Positions 48,631-57,323 of a DNA stretch of 64,000 nucleotides are shown here, one piece after another (position 1 is the first letter of the stretch; each line of letters begins with the position of its first letter). The notes under the pieces are model-generated. The model did not search any database. It worked only from the letters and a program-made list of their open reading frames with translations, and was not told the origin of the DNA. The DNA is from Neisseria mucosa. Its GTDB lineage: Bacteria > Pseudomonadota > Gammaproteobacteria > Burkholderiales > Neisseriaceae. The stretch lies in assembly GCF_003044445.1 (NCBI RefSeq), contig NZ_POWX01000010.1:1-64000 (forward strand), read 5' to 3'. Position numbers and translations under genes: made by a program.

Positions 48631-48661
48631 GAAAGCACCAAAGGGACGCTTTGGTGCTTTC
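48631..48661 (-). terminator. Intrinsic terminator between tig and clpP
   Basis: GAAAGCACCAAAG and CTTTGGTGCTTTC form a 13-bp stem with a short loop. It lies 23 bp upstream of the clpP start, so tig and clpP may be separately controlled. A reverse DUS (48673-48688) lies between it and tig. Confidence 0.75.
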
Positions 48662-48695
48662 AAGTTGTCTATTTCAGACGACCTTTTGAAGATGA

Positions 48696-50006
48696 TTAGG
48701 CTTGTGCGCCCATCACTTCGTCAAAAGACAAAGCTTTTTCGGTTACTTTGGCTTTGCCCAAAACGAAATCGACAACGTTGCTTTCTACTGCCAAAGAAGT
48801 CGGACCTTGCAGGCGGGAAGGCTCTGCGTAGTACCAGTCGATCACTTCTTGAGGATCTTCGTAGCTTTCTGCGAAGTTGGCAACAACGGCTTTGATTTGC
48901 TCTTCAGTCGGCTCCAGTTTGTTTTCATCAACCAGTTTCGCCAAAATCAAGCCCAAAGATACGCGGCGTTCGGCTTGCTCTTTGAACATATCCAAAGGCA
49001 GATCCAAGTTGGCAGCGTCAGCCATGCCTTGGTTGACGAAGTTTTGTTTCATTTCGTTTGCCAAGCGGGCAGCTTCTTCATTTACCAAAGCAACAGGCGC
49101 TTTCAGCTCTACGGCTTTGAGCAGCGCGTTCATTACAGATTCTTTGGTTTGTTCGTTCACGCGGCGTTCAACTTCACGGCCTACGTTTTTCTTCACTTCT
49201 TCGCGCATTTTGGCAACGTCGCCGTCGGCGATACCCAATGCTTTGGCGAAGTCGGCATCAACTTCAGGCAGAGTGGGTTCGGATACGTTGTTCAATGTGA
49301 TGGTGAAGACAGCGGATTTACCGGCAACGTCTTGACCGTGGTAGTCTTCAGGGAAATTTACGGTAACGTCTTTGCTTTCGCCTGCTTTCATACCGACTAC
49401 GCCGGCTTCAAATTCAGGCAACATTTGACCTGCGCCCAATACAAAGGCGTAGTTTTTGGATGCGCCGCCGGCGAAAGGTTCACCGTCGATTTTGCCTTCG
49501 AAGTCGATGATGACGCGGTCGCCGTTTTGGGCTTCGCGTTCAACATGGTTGAAGCGGGTACGCTGTTTGCGCAGGATTTCTACGGTTTGGTCTACTTCGG
49601 CATCGCCGACGGAAGCAGTTACTTTTTCGACTTCTTGTGCAGACAAATCGCCAATAACGACTTCAGGGAATACTTCGAAAATCGCAGCAATTTTCAGGGA
49701 TTCTTTATCGTCTTGTTCTTCAACGCCTTCGAAACGCGGATAGCCGGCAACTTTCAATTCTTGAGCAACGGCAACATCGTAGAAGCGGCGTTGAACCATT
49801 TCGTTGATGACATCATTTTGAGCGCTTGCACCGTACATTTGGGCAATCATTTTTAAAGGAGCTTTACCCGGACGGAAACCGTCGATTTTTGCACGGCGTT
49901 GGGTTTGTTTCAGTTTTTTATCGGTTTCTGCGTTGATTTCGGACCAAGGCAGAGACAGCACTACTTTGCGTTCCAGATTTTCTAAAGTTTCAACAGTTAC
50001 GCTCAT
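48696..50006 (-). CDS. tig: Trigger factor
   Basis: The 436-residue ribosome-bound chaperone has an N-terminal domain with the ribosome-docking signature (GFRPGKAPLKMIAQMYG), a central FKBP-type isomerase domain (NGDRVIIDFEGKIDGEPFAG, LPEFEAGVVGMKAGESKDV) and a long helical C-terminal domain. Full length. AAGG lies upstream of the ATG. Confidence 0.97.
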   Translation of the reverse strand: MSVTVETLENLERKVVLSLPWSEINAETDKKLKQTQRRAKIDGFRPGKAPLKMIAQMYGASAQNDVINEMVQRRFYDVAVAQELKVAGYPRFEGVEEQDDKESLKIAAIFEVFPEVVIGDLSAQEVEKVTASVGDAEVDQTVEILRKQRTRFNHVEREAQNGDRVIIDFEGKIDGEPFAGGASKNYAFVLGAGQMLPEFEAGVVGMKAGESKDVTVNFPEDYHGQDVAGKSAVFTITLNNVSEPTLPEVDADFAKALGIADGDVAKMREEVKKNVGREVERRVNEQTKESVMNALLKAVELKAPVALVNEEAARLANEMKQNFVNQGMADAANLDLPLDMFKEQAERRVSLGLILAKLVDENKLEPTEEQIKAVVANFAESYEDPQEVIDWYYAEPSRLQGPTSLAVESNVVDFVLGKAKVTEKALSFDEVMGAQA

Positions 50007-50138
50007 CGTAAGACCTTAATTTGTTGTGTTAAATAAAAAATGGGAATCCTTTTGCCAATGATGACTGCAAAAGCGGCTTCGACCCATCGGGGCTTTTATC
50101 GTCCGTTGCTTGCAAAAGGCGGGAAAATTTAGCTGACT

Positions 50139-50144
50139 AGTATA
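50139..50144 (-). promoter_or_regulatory. Candidate extended -10 of tig
   Basis: The minus strand reads TGATATACT, an extended -10 (TGnTATACT), about 135 bp upstream of the tig start. The -35 is poor, and the leader between 50007 and 50138 holds nothing else recognisable. Confidence 0.35.
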
Positions 50145-50279
50145 TCACAATGTTTGATTGACTGGATAATATCGTGAAATCATTACAAAACAGTTGCCAC
50201 ATCTGTACGCTCCGGCTTGGAAAAAAGTAGTTGAATGGGAGATAGACGGCCGCATTCTGATAAACTTATGCGAAGATAC

Positions 50280-50323
50280 AAAGGTCGTCTGAAAGTCGGA
50301 AGAGGGCATTCAGACGACCTTTT
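50280..50323 (-). terminator. DUS inverted-repeat terminator
   Basis: AAAGGTCGTCTGAAA and ATTCAGACGACCTTTT lie 15 bp past the stop of the second NlpD-like gene. Confidence 0.75.
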
Positions 50324-50337
50324 GAAGTTTGAGGATG

Positions 50338-51024
50338 TTAATTGGGCAAGTATGGCATAGGATTGACGGCTTTGCCGTTCAGACGGACTTCGAAATGCAG
50401 CTTTACGCTGTCAGTGTCTGTGCTGCCCATCGTTGCAATCTGCTGACCGGCTGCAACCTGCTGGTCTTTTTGTACCAGTAAGGCATCATTATGTGCATAG
50501 GCTGTAATCGCATAATCATTGTGGCTGATTAAAATCAGTTTGCCGTAACCCCGTACTTCTTCTCCGACATACAATACTTTCCCCGCAGCTGCGGATTTTA
50601 CAGGCTCTCCGGGTGTACCTGCTATATCGATGCCTTTGTTGGTTGTTCCGTTGTATTGCTTGATAACGGAGTTGCGTCCGTTTTCGACAGGCCATTGTAA
50701 GTTCAGGCGGTTTGTCGGTGCGACAGCCTGCGTTGCTTGGTTTGATTGGGAAATAGGGCGCGTATTGCGTCGGATGCGTAATACTCGACCTACTTCGATT
50801 TTAGAGGTATCTCGCAAGTTATTCCAAGATGCCAAGGTATGGATGCTTTGACCGTGGCGTTTAGCAATCTGGGATAGCGTATCGCCGGGCTTAACTCTGT
50901 AATAGCCATCGGGAACAGCACCTGTCGGTGAACCACTTCCGGCGCAGGCTGCCAGAAAAAGTGTCAGGCAGAAAGGGCTTAGTCGTTTGAAGGTCGTCTG
51001 AAAAATGGGAATGGTGTTCATCAT
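50338..51024 (-). CDS. Second NlpD-like LysM/M23 lipoprotein
   Basis: The 228-residue product has a signal with lipobox LAAC (LTLFLAACAGS), one LysM domain (YRVKPGDTLSQIAKRHGQSI, about residues 42-86) and a C-terminal M23-like domain (NKGIDIAGTPGEPVKSAAAG, YGKLILISHNDYAITAYAHN, KLHFEVRLNGKAVNP). As in the 7790-8686 paralogue, the first zinc ligand is replaced (NKGID) so enzymatic activity is unlikely; it should activate an amidase. Its N-terminus overlaps a DUS, giving IFQTTFKR ahead of the hydrophobic core. No clear Shine-Dalgarno precedes the double ATG. Confidence 0.85.
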   Translation of the reverse strand: MMNTIPIFQTTFKRLSPFCLTLFLAACAGSGSPTGAVPDGYYRVKPGDTLSQIAKRHGQSIHTLASWNNLRDTSKIEVGRVLRIRRNTRPISQSNQATQAVAPTNRLNLQWPVENGRNSVIKQYNGTTNKGIDIAGTPGEPVKSAAAGKVLYVGEEVRGYGKLILISHNDYAITAYAHNDALLVQKDQQVAAGQQIATMGSTDTDSVKLHFEVRLNGKAVNPMPYLPN

Positions 51025-51209
51025 ATGTTTATTTAATAAAAATCGGCGAATGAATTGTCTTCAGACGCTTTATCTGGGTGAAGGTTCATCGGCTTTCGAG
51101 ATGTTTTATGAATGCCAAATGGTCGCAGAATTTTATCTTTTTGATTAGAAGCATATTTTACTCAGCGTAAAATAAAGTCAAATTATATCTGCTGTTAGAT
51201 AGTTAAAAC

Positions 51210-51245
51210 AAATCCCCCGTCCGCTTTAGGGATGGGGGATTTTTA
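51210..51245 (-). terminator. Intrinsic terminator of ppsA
   Basis: AAATCCCCC and GGGGGATTT with a TTTT tail form a strong stem 17 bp past the ppsA stop codon; not DUS-based. Confidence 0.82.
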
Positions 51246-51261
51246 GACTTTATAAAAAATC

Positions 51262-53646
51262 TTATTTATTCAATTCATTAGCCAGATACAGCCAAGTTTC
51301 GATGACGGTATCCGGATTCAGAGAAACACTTTCGATGCCTTCTTGAACCAGCCATTTGGCGAAGTCCGGATGGTCTGACGGACCTTGACCGCAGATACCG
51401 ACGTATTTGTTTTGCTTGCGGCAGGCAGAGATCGCCAAGTGCAGCATCACTTTGACGGCGGGGTTGCGTTCGTCAAACGAATCAGACACCAAGCCGCTGT
51501 CGCGGTCGAGACCGAGGGTCAGTTGGGTCATGTCGTTCGAGCCGATGGAGAAGCCGTCGAAGTATTGTAGGAATTGTTCCGCCAATACTGCGTTGCTCGG
51601 CAGTTCGCACATCATGATCAGGCGCAGACCGTTTTTGCCGCGTTCCAAACCGTTTTCTTTCAATGCCTTAACCACTGCTTCCGCTTCGCCCAAAGTGCGG
51701 ACGAACGGAATCATGATTTCGACGTTGGTCAGACCCATTTCGTCGCGAACGCGTTTCAAGGCTTTGCATTCGAGGGCGAAGCAGTCTTTGAAATTGTCGG
51801 CTACATAACGCGCCGCGCCGCGGAAGCCCAACATCGGGTTTTCTTCGTGCGGTTCGTAAATGCTGCCGCCGACCAAGTTGGCGTATTCGTTGGATTTGAA
51901 GTCGGACATACGGACGATGGTTTTACGCGGGTAAACCGATGCAGCCAATGTTGCCACGCCTTCGGCAATTTTATCGACGTAGAAGTCGACAGGGGAGGCA
52001 TAGCCGGCGATGCGGCGGGTAATTTCCGCTTTCAATTCATCGTCTTGTTTGTCAAATTCCAACAAGGCTTTCGGGTGGATACCGATTTGGCGGTTGATGA
52101 TGAATTCCATGCGCGCCAAGCCGATGCCTTCGCTCGGCAGGTTGGCGAAGCTGAATGCGAGTTCGGGGTTGCCGACGTTCATCATCACTTTGACAGGCGC
52201 TTTGGGCATATTGTCCAAGGCAACGTCAGTGATTTGTACGTCCAGCAGACCGGAGTAGATAAAGCCGGTATCGCCTTCGGCACAGGAGACGGTTACTTCT
52301 TGACCGTTGCTCAACAATTCGGTCGCGTCGCCACAGCCGACTACGGCAGGAATACCCAGTTCGCGCGCGATGATGGCGGCGTGGCAGGTACGTCCGCCGC
52401 GGTTGGTTACGATAGCGGAGGCGCGTTTCATTACCGGTTCCCAATCCGGGTCGGTCATGTCGGTAACGAGTACGTCGCCAGCTTCAACGGAATCCATTTC
52501 GGATGCGTCTTTCACCAAGCGGACTTTGCCTTGACCGACTTTTTGACCGATGGCGCGACCTTCGCACAATACGGTTTTGTCGCCCTCGATGTCGAAGCGG
52601 CGCAGGTTGCGGCTGCCTTCTTCTTGGGATTTCACGGTTTCAGGACGGGCTTGCAGGATGTAGAGTTTGCCATCCAAACCGTCGCGGCCCCATTCGATGT
52701 CCATCGGGCGGCCGTAGTGTTTTTCGATTGTCAGCGCGTAGTGTGCCAACTCGGTGATTTCTTCGTCGGTAATGGAGAAGCGGTTGCGGTCTTCTTCAGG
52801 AACATCGACGTTCATTACGGATTTACCGGCTTCTGCTTTGTCGGTAAAGATCATTTTGATTTGTTTCGAACCCATGGTTTTGCGCAGAATGGCAGGTTTG
52901 CCTGCTTTCAGCGTGGGTTTGAATACATAGAATTCGTCGGGGTTGACCGCGCCTTGTACGACGTTTTCGCCCAAACCATAAGATGAAGTTACGAAAACGA
53001 CTTGGTCGAAGCCGGACTCGGTGTCGAGGGTGAACATGACGCCGGACGCGCCGCTGTCGGAACGCACCATGCGTTGTACGCCTGCGGAGAGGGCGACGAT
53101 GTCGTGTTCGAAGCCTTTATGTACGCGGTAGGAGATGGCACGGTCGTTGTACAAAGAAGCGAATACATGGTGCATGGCTGCTTTGACGTTTTCCAAGCCG
53201 TTGATATTCAAGAAGGTTTCCTGCTGACCAGCAAACGATGCGTCGGGCAGGTCTTCGGCGGTTGCAGAAGAACGGACGGCAACGGAAATATCCGCGCCGC
53301 CTGCGTCTGCAACCATTTTGTTCCATGCCGTTTCGATTTCGGCATCCAGTTGTTCGGGGAAGGGCGTATCCAAAATCCATTGGCGGATTTCTTTACCGAC
53401 GCGCGCCAGTTCGGCGACATCTTCCACATCTAGTTGTGCCAGTGCGGCGGAAATACGCTCACTCAGTCCGTTGTGCGCCAAGAATGCGCGGTAGGCTTCG
53501 GCGGTAGTGGCAAAACCGCCGGGGACGCGGACGCCTTTTTCAGTCAACTGACTGATCATTTCACCCAGGGAGGCGTTTTTGCCGCCCACGCTTTCAACAT
53601 CAGTCATACGCAGGTTTTCAAACCAAATTACGTAGTTGTCAGCCAT
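51262..53646 (-). CDS. ppsA: Phosphoenolpyruvate synthase
   Basis: The 794-residue enzyme converts pyruvate, ATP and water to PEP, AMP and phosphate for gluconeogenesis. The N-terminal ATP-grasp domain (SVGGKNASLGEMISQL, AVRSSATAEDLPDASFAGQQ) is followed by the swivelling domain with the phosphohistidine H422 in GGRTCHAAIIARELG and the C-terminal PEP-binding barrel (GLARMEFIINRQIGIHPKAL, GSNDMTQLTLGLDRDSGLV, GICGQGPSDHPDF). ATG 53646 is used; an in-frame TTG 12 nt upstream has no better signal. It is divergent from its regulator gene ppsR. Confidence 0.96.
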   Translation of the reverse strand: MADNYVIWFENLRMTDVESVGGKNASLGEMISQLTEKGVRVPGGFATTAEAYRAFLAHNGLSERISAALAQLDVEDVAELARVGKEIRQWILDTPFPEQLDAEIETAWNKMVADAGGADISVAVRSSATAEDLPDASFAGQQETFLNINGLENVKAAMHHVFASLYNDRAISYRVHKGFEHDIVALSAGVQRMVRSDSGASGVMFTLDTESGFDQVVFVTSSYGLGENVVQGAVNPDEFYVFKPTLKAGKPAILRKTMGSKQIKMIFTDKAEAGKSVMNVDVPEEDRNRFSITDEEITELAHYALTIEKHYGRPMDIEWGRDGLDGKLYILQARPETVKSQEEGSRNLRRFDIEGDKTVLCEGRAIGQKVGQGKVRLVKDASEMDSVEAGDVLVTDMTDPDWEPVMKRASAIVTNRGGRTCHAAIIARELGIPAVVGCGDATELLSNGQEVTVSCAEGDTGFIYSGLLDVQITDVALDNMPKAPVKVMMNVGNPELAFSFANLPSEGIGLARMEFIINRQIGIHPKALLEFDKQDDELKAEITRRIAGYASPVDFYVDKIAEGVATLAASVYPRKTIVRMSDFKSNEYANLVGGSIYEPHEENPMLGFRGAARYVADNFKDCFALECKALKRVRDEMGLTNVEIMIPFVRTLGEAEAVVKALKENGLERGKNGLRLIMMCELPSNAVLAEQFLQYFDGFSIGSNDMTQLTLGLDRDSGLVSDSFDERNPAVKVMLHLAISACRKQNKYVGICGQGPSDHPDFAKWLVQEGIESVSLNPDTVIETWLYLANELNK

Positions 53647-54064
53647 TTGTGTGTCCAATCCAAGATATGTTAAAAAAGAAACGAATACGCTTTGTTATTT
53701 TAAGCGATTCAAACGGCTGCTGTCATGCTTTTTCTGTTCTGATTTATTTGTAGGTCGTCTGAAAAATTGCGGTCTCCAGCCGTGTAGTCAAATGAAATTC
53801 AATGGAGAAGTTGATATTCCGAGTATCTATTTCTTTGTAAAACAGAAGGTTTGAAATAAATTAATGACTGAGTAATTAGAATACGTAAGGTTGTAAATTA
53901 ATTTAAAATTTCAAAAATATGAAATTTTTGGAATAAAAATGCGTTTTGTTGGTAATTTAATTTTATTGTAGTTTGGTGTAATTTGAGTGCATTCGCTTTA
54001 TTTAGAAGGTTGCAGCTGCTATGATGACCGCCTGCAAACATTTTAAATTTTAGAGGATAACCGA
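53647..54064. other. AT-rich divergent promoter region of ppsA and ppsR
   Basis: About 420 bp hold no gene. There is one forward DUS (about 53752-53765) and a very AT-rich block (53855-53990). A TATGAT near 54018 could be the ppsR -10. No operator can be named from the sequence. Confidence 0.45.
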
Positions 54065-54886
54065 ATGACCGCTCCGCGCCATGTGTTTTATATTTCCGAC
54101 CGTACCGGCTTGACCGCTGAAAATATCGGTGAGGCGCTGCTGAATCAGTTTGGCAGCGTCGAATTCAAACGCCACACCTACCCCTTTATCGACACGCCTG
54201 AAAAAGCGCGTGCCGTCGTTGAGAAAGTCAACCGCAATGCAGAAGAAAACGGTTTGCGCCCGATAGCCTTTGTCAGCGTCGTTGATGACGAAATCCGTGA
54301 AATAATTAAAAGGTCGAATGCTTTCCATATCAATTTCTTCGAAACTTTTCTCGGGCTTTTGGAAAAAGAACTCAATACTGAGGCGGTCGCCGCTACGCAA
54401 GGGCACCATGGTATCGTCAATACCCAGCGTTACGATGCGCGTATGGAGGCGGTCAATTTCTCGCTTAACCACGATGACGGTGTCAGCGATAAAAACCTCC
54501 AAGAGGCTGATGTAATATTGATGGGTGTGTCCCGTTCCGGTAAAACGCCGACCTGTCTTTATCTTGCCCTGCAATACGGTATCCGCGCTGCCAACTATCC
54601 CTTGATTCCCGATGATTTGGAATCTACCGACTTGCCGCGCATGGTTAAGCCTTATAAGGACAAACTGTTCGGTCTGACCATTCAGCCCGAGCGCCTGCAA
54701 GCCATCCGCAATGAGCGCCGCCCGAATTCGAATTATTCCAAAATCGATACCTGCCGCAGCGAAGTTGCCGATGCGCAAAATATGTTCAAACGCCATGGCG
54801 TTCCGTTTACCAATACGACGGATAAATCGGTGGAGGAACTCGCCGTCCATATCCTTCAAGCCTGCAAATTGAAACGGCGTTTTTGA
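54065..54886 (+). CDS. ppsR: PEP synthase regulatory protein (DUF299 kinase/pyrophosphorylase)
   Basis: The 273-residue bifunctional enzyme inactivates and reactivates PEP synthase by ADP-dependent phosphorylation of a Thr beside the catalytic His. YISDRTGLTAENIGEALLNQF opens it and GVSRSGKTPTCLYLALQYG is the P-loop. Divergent pairing with ppsA confirms the assignment to PEP synthase rather than pyruvate phosphate dikinase. AGAGGA precedes the ATG. Full length. Confidence 0.95.
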   Translation: MTAPRHVFYISDRTGLTAENIGEALLNQFGSVEFKRHTYPFIDTPEKARAVVEKVNRNAEENGLRPIAFVSVVDDEIREIIKRSNAFHINFFETFLGLLEKELNTEAVAATQGHHGIVNTQRYDARMEAVNFSLNHDDGVSDKNLQEADVILMGVSRSGKTPTCLYLALQYGIRAANYPLIPDDLESTDLPRMVKPYKDKLFGLTIQPERLQAIRNERRPNSNYSKIDTCRSEVADAQNMFKRHGVPFTNTTDKSVEELAVHILQACKLKRRF

Positions 54887-54913
54887 TGTTGCTTTAGAAT
54901 ATGAGATATGGAC

Positions 54914-54958
54914 AAAAGGTCGTCTGAAAACCAATTTGGCGTTTTCAGACGACCTTTT
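54914..54958 (+). terminator. DUS inverted-repeat terminator of ppsR
   Basis: AAAAGGTCGTCTGAAAA and its complement with TTTT lie about 28 bp past the ppsR stop. Confidence 0.8.
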
Positions 54959-55116
54959 ATTTCCTATCGTTCATTCTAAATGGGTTTCTAGCCATTTATC
55001 ACTATAAATAATCATCAATAGCATTTACATTTCAAAATAAAAAGAGTAAGGTTGCTCTGCTTTTCGGGTTTTCCGTTGGCTTTTGACCTGTAAACAATTG
55101 AATATGAGGAAGAAAC

Positions 55117-55956
55117 ATGAAAAAATTATGGATACTTGGCGCATTGGGCTTGAGCATGGCGGCGCAGGCGCATGATTTGTGGGTGTCGGCTCCGGTGCGT
55201 TTGGATTCGGGCAGTACGTTGAAAGCGGATTTGGGTTACAGCCATGATTTCCCGAATGTCGAAAAAATCGCCGACGACCGCGTGCACATTTTCAAACCGC
55301 TGCAATTGACGGACCAATCCGGAAAAACGGTCGATTTGACGAATAAAGGCGAAAATTACCAATATGTTTCCAAATCCCGCCTGAAAGACGGCTCGTATTG
55401 GGTCGGCGCGGTGTACAAACCGACGTTCTGGTCGCAAAACAGCGAAGGCTGGAAACAGAAAACCTTGAAAGACCTGCCCGGCGCGACTTATTGCGAACAG
55501 GCTCAGATGTTCGGCAAAGCGTTTTTGCAAGTGGGCAGCGCTGGTGTGGATGAAAACGTGTTGACCCGTCCGGTCGGTCATGAATTGGAACTGGTTCCGC
55601 TGAAAAATCCGAATGAAGTCAAGGTAGGCGGTCTGCTGCCGGTTAAAGTGCTTTATAAAGGCAAACCGTTGGCAAAAGCGACGGTAACGGCAAGCTCGGA
55701 TACGCTGGCGGAAATGGATTTGGCGGCGACACACGACCACCGCGAGCCGCAAGGTTTCTCAGGGAAAACGGATAAAGACGGCGTCGTCAATGTGATTCCT
55801 TTGATTGAAGGTTTGTGGAAAATCAAAGCCGTCCATCAGGCAAACTATGCCGATAAAAGCGTTTGCCAAGAGGACAAGTCGTATGCAACGCTGATTATGC
55901 CCGTCGGAACGAAACGCGCGGCTGAACGGCATGAACACCACCATCATCAACACTAA
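55117..55956 (+). CDS. DUF4198 periplasmic protein with His-rich tail
   Basis: The 279-residue product has a Sec signal (GLSMAAQAHDLWV; cleavage after AQA) and, right after it, the AHDLWV start typical of DUF4198 proteins, a family linked to metal (nickel/cobalt) transport and containing beta-sandwich domains. The C-terminus HEHHHHQH is a metal-binding tail. Two cysteines (YCEQAQ and VCQEDK) could form a disulphide. It is preceded by AGGAAG. There is no transporter gene adjacent, so it is probably a periplasmic metal carrier acting with a system encoded elsewhere. Confidence 0.82.
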   Translation: MKKLWILGALGLSMAAQAHDLWVSAPVRLDSGSTLKADLGYSHDFPNVEKIADDRVHIFKPLQLTDQSGKTVDLTNKGENYQYVSKSRLKDGSYWVGAVYKPTFWSQNSEGWKQKTLKDLPGATYCEQAQMFGKAFLQVGSAGVDENVLTRPVGHELELVPLKNPNEVKVGGLLPVKVLYKGKPLAKATVTASSDTLAEMDLAATHDHREPQGFSGKTDKDGVVNVIPLIEGLWKIKAVHQANYADKSVCQEDKSYATLIMPVGTKRAAERHEHHHHQH

Positions 55957-55973
55957 TTAAGTGTAAAAGATCA

Positions 55974-56008
55974 AAAAGGTCGTCTGAAAAAGTTTTCAGA
56001 CGACCTTT
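55974..56008. terminator. DUS inverted-repeat terminator, bidirectional
   Basis: AAAAGGTCGTCTGAAAA with a minimal loop lies between the convergent DUF4198 and esterase genes. Confidence 0.85.
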
Positions 56009-56025
56009 CTTTATAGATGGCGGAT

Positions 56026-56874
56026 TTACAAACCCAATGCGTCGGCGTGAAACTCGATATGCGAGTCGATAAAGCTGGCGATGAAGAAATAATCGTGTCC
56101 GTAGCCTGGGCGGACTTTGTATTGCACGTTGAAGCCGTTGGCGCGGGCGGCATTGACGAAGGCTTCGGGTTGCAGTTCGTCGGGGAACAGCGGATCGGTA
56201 CCGCCTTGGTCGATGAATATCGGCAGCTTGCGTGAGGTCGTCTGAACGAGCGATGTGCTGTCGTAAGCCTGCCAAGCCTCCGATTCCGCGCCCAGATAGG
56301 CGGCAAACGCCTGCTTTCCGCCTCGGCTGGCGGTCGGGTGGCACAAAGGGGCGAACGCGGAAACGGCGGCATAGCAGTCGGGATTTTTCAGGGCGATGGA
56401 AAGCGCGCCGTGTCCGCCCATGCTGAAACCCGCGATGCTGCGTTCTTGAGTGGCGGGGAAATGCCGTTCCACCCAATCGGGCAATTCGCGGCTGATATGG
56501 TTGTACATTTGATAATGCGCCGCCCACGGCCGTTCGGTCGCATCGAGGTAAAATCCCGCGCCTTGTCCGATAAATTCGTTCGCGCTGTCGCTGATATGGC
56601 TGCCGCGCGGCGAGGTGTCGGGGAAAACGACGATGATGTTCCATTGCGCGGCAAAACGCTGGATGCCGGTTTGGCGTATCAGTTCCGAGCCGTCGCCGTG
56701 CAACCCCGACAAGAAATACAAGACCGGCGCGGGATAGCCTTTCAATACTTGCGGCGGCAGGTAAATGCCGAAAGTCATGTCGGTTTGGCAGGTTTCGGAA
56801 AAGCAGCGGTATTGCTCTTGATGACCGTTGAACATTTTGGCGTGGGAAAGCAGGTGTAATTCGTGTGCGGACAT
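56026..56874 (-). CDS. fghA: S-formylglutathione hydrolase
   Basis: The 282-residue serine esterase completes glutathione-dependent formaldehyde detoxification. FGIYLPPQVLKGYPAPVLYF, LSGLHGDGSELI, IAGFSMGGHGALSIAL with the nucleophilic Ser, IFIDQGGTDPLFPDELQPEA and RPGYGHDYFFIASFIDSH with the catalytic His match the family. In Neisseria this enzyme (EstD) works with AdhC; adhC is not in the window. There is no strong ribosome-binding site before the ATG. Confidence 0.93.
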   Translation of the reverse strand: MSAHELHLLSHAKMFNGHQEQYRCFSETCQTDMTFGIYLPPQVLKGYPAPVLYFLSGLHGDGSELIRQTGIQRFAAQWNIIVVFPDTSPRGSHISDSANEFIGQGAGFYLDATERPWAAHYQMYNHISRELPDWVERHFPATQERSIAGFSMGGHGALSIALKNPDCYAAVSAFAPLCHPTASRGGKQAFAAYLGAESEAWQAYDSTSLVQTTSRKLPIFIDQGGTDPLFPDELQPEAFVNAARANGFNVQYKVRPGYGHDYFFIASFIDSHIEFHADALGL

Positions 56875-56978
56875 AGATAGGATGGCGTGAAAACAGTGAA
56901 GGCATCATCTTAACAGAAAGACCGCATTACGGGCTTTTAAAAACCTATCGAACGGTATGGTTTCAGGCGACACCAATC

Positions 56979-57180
56979 TATACACAAACTCTGTGGATAA
57001 GTTTGTTGATAAGCTTTGGGTAATCGGAATTTTTGCTTTTGGAACAACCCAAGCCTTTCGGTGCTTAAAAAATAGTCAAATAAAATACAATAAAATCAAT
57101 TGGTTATAAAAATAAAAAATTTCAAAGCCTTTATGGAAAAAATTTATAAGCAAAACAAGCCAATGCGGGATTGTGTATAA
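56979..57180. promoter_or_regulatory. DnaA-box cluster with AT-rich stretch (origin-like)
   Basis: TGTGGATAA (56992-57000, complement of TTATCCACA) and TGTGTATAA (57172-57180, complement of TTATACACA) match the TTATNCACA DnaA box perfectly. CTATACACA (56978-56986) and TGTTGATAA (57004-57012) each have one mismatch. Between the left trio and the right box lies DNA of very high A+T (about 57068-57140). The array fits a replication origin or a DnaA-titration or regulatory site. No dnaA or dnaN gene is in the window, so function is uncertain. Confidence 0.55.
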
Positions 57181-57284
57181 AAAGTGATTGACACGCCCGA
57201 TAAATGTCAAATGGATTGACTCAAAAAGAAAGGCGGCGGCTGTTCCCGCATAGGGAAAAACTTCAATCCCCCTGCCTTTCGCGT

Positions 57285-57290
57285 TACAAT
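57285..57290 (+). promoter_or_regulatory. Candidate -10 of proS
   Basis: TACAAT lies 34 bp upstream of the proS ATG. A weak TTCAAT at 17 bp spacing could be the -35. Confidence 0.3.
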
Positions 57291-57323
57291 ACGCGCTTAC
57301 TTTTTTACACAGAAAAACACACC

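Noticed and set aside
48702..49856. A 384-codon plus-strand frame opposite tig
   Set aside because: It mirrors trigger factor; it is Phe-rich as expected for an antisense frame.
51574..52986. A 470-codon plus-strand frame opposite ppsA
   Set aside because: It is antisense to a fully recognisable PEP synthase; the composition follows from codon bias on the other strand.
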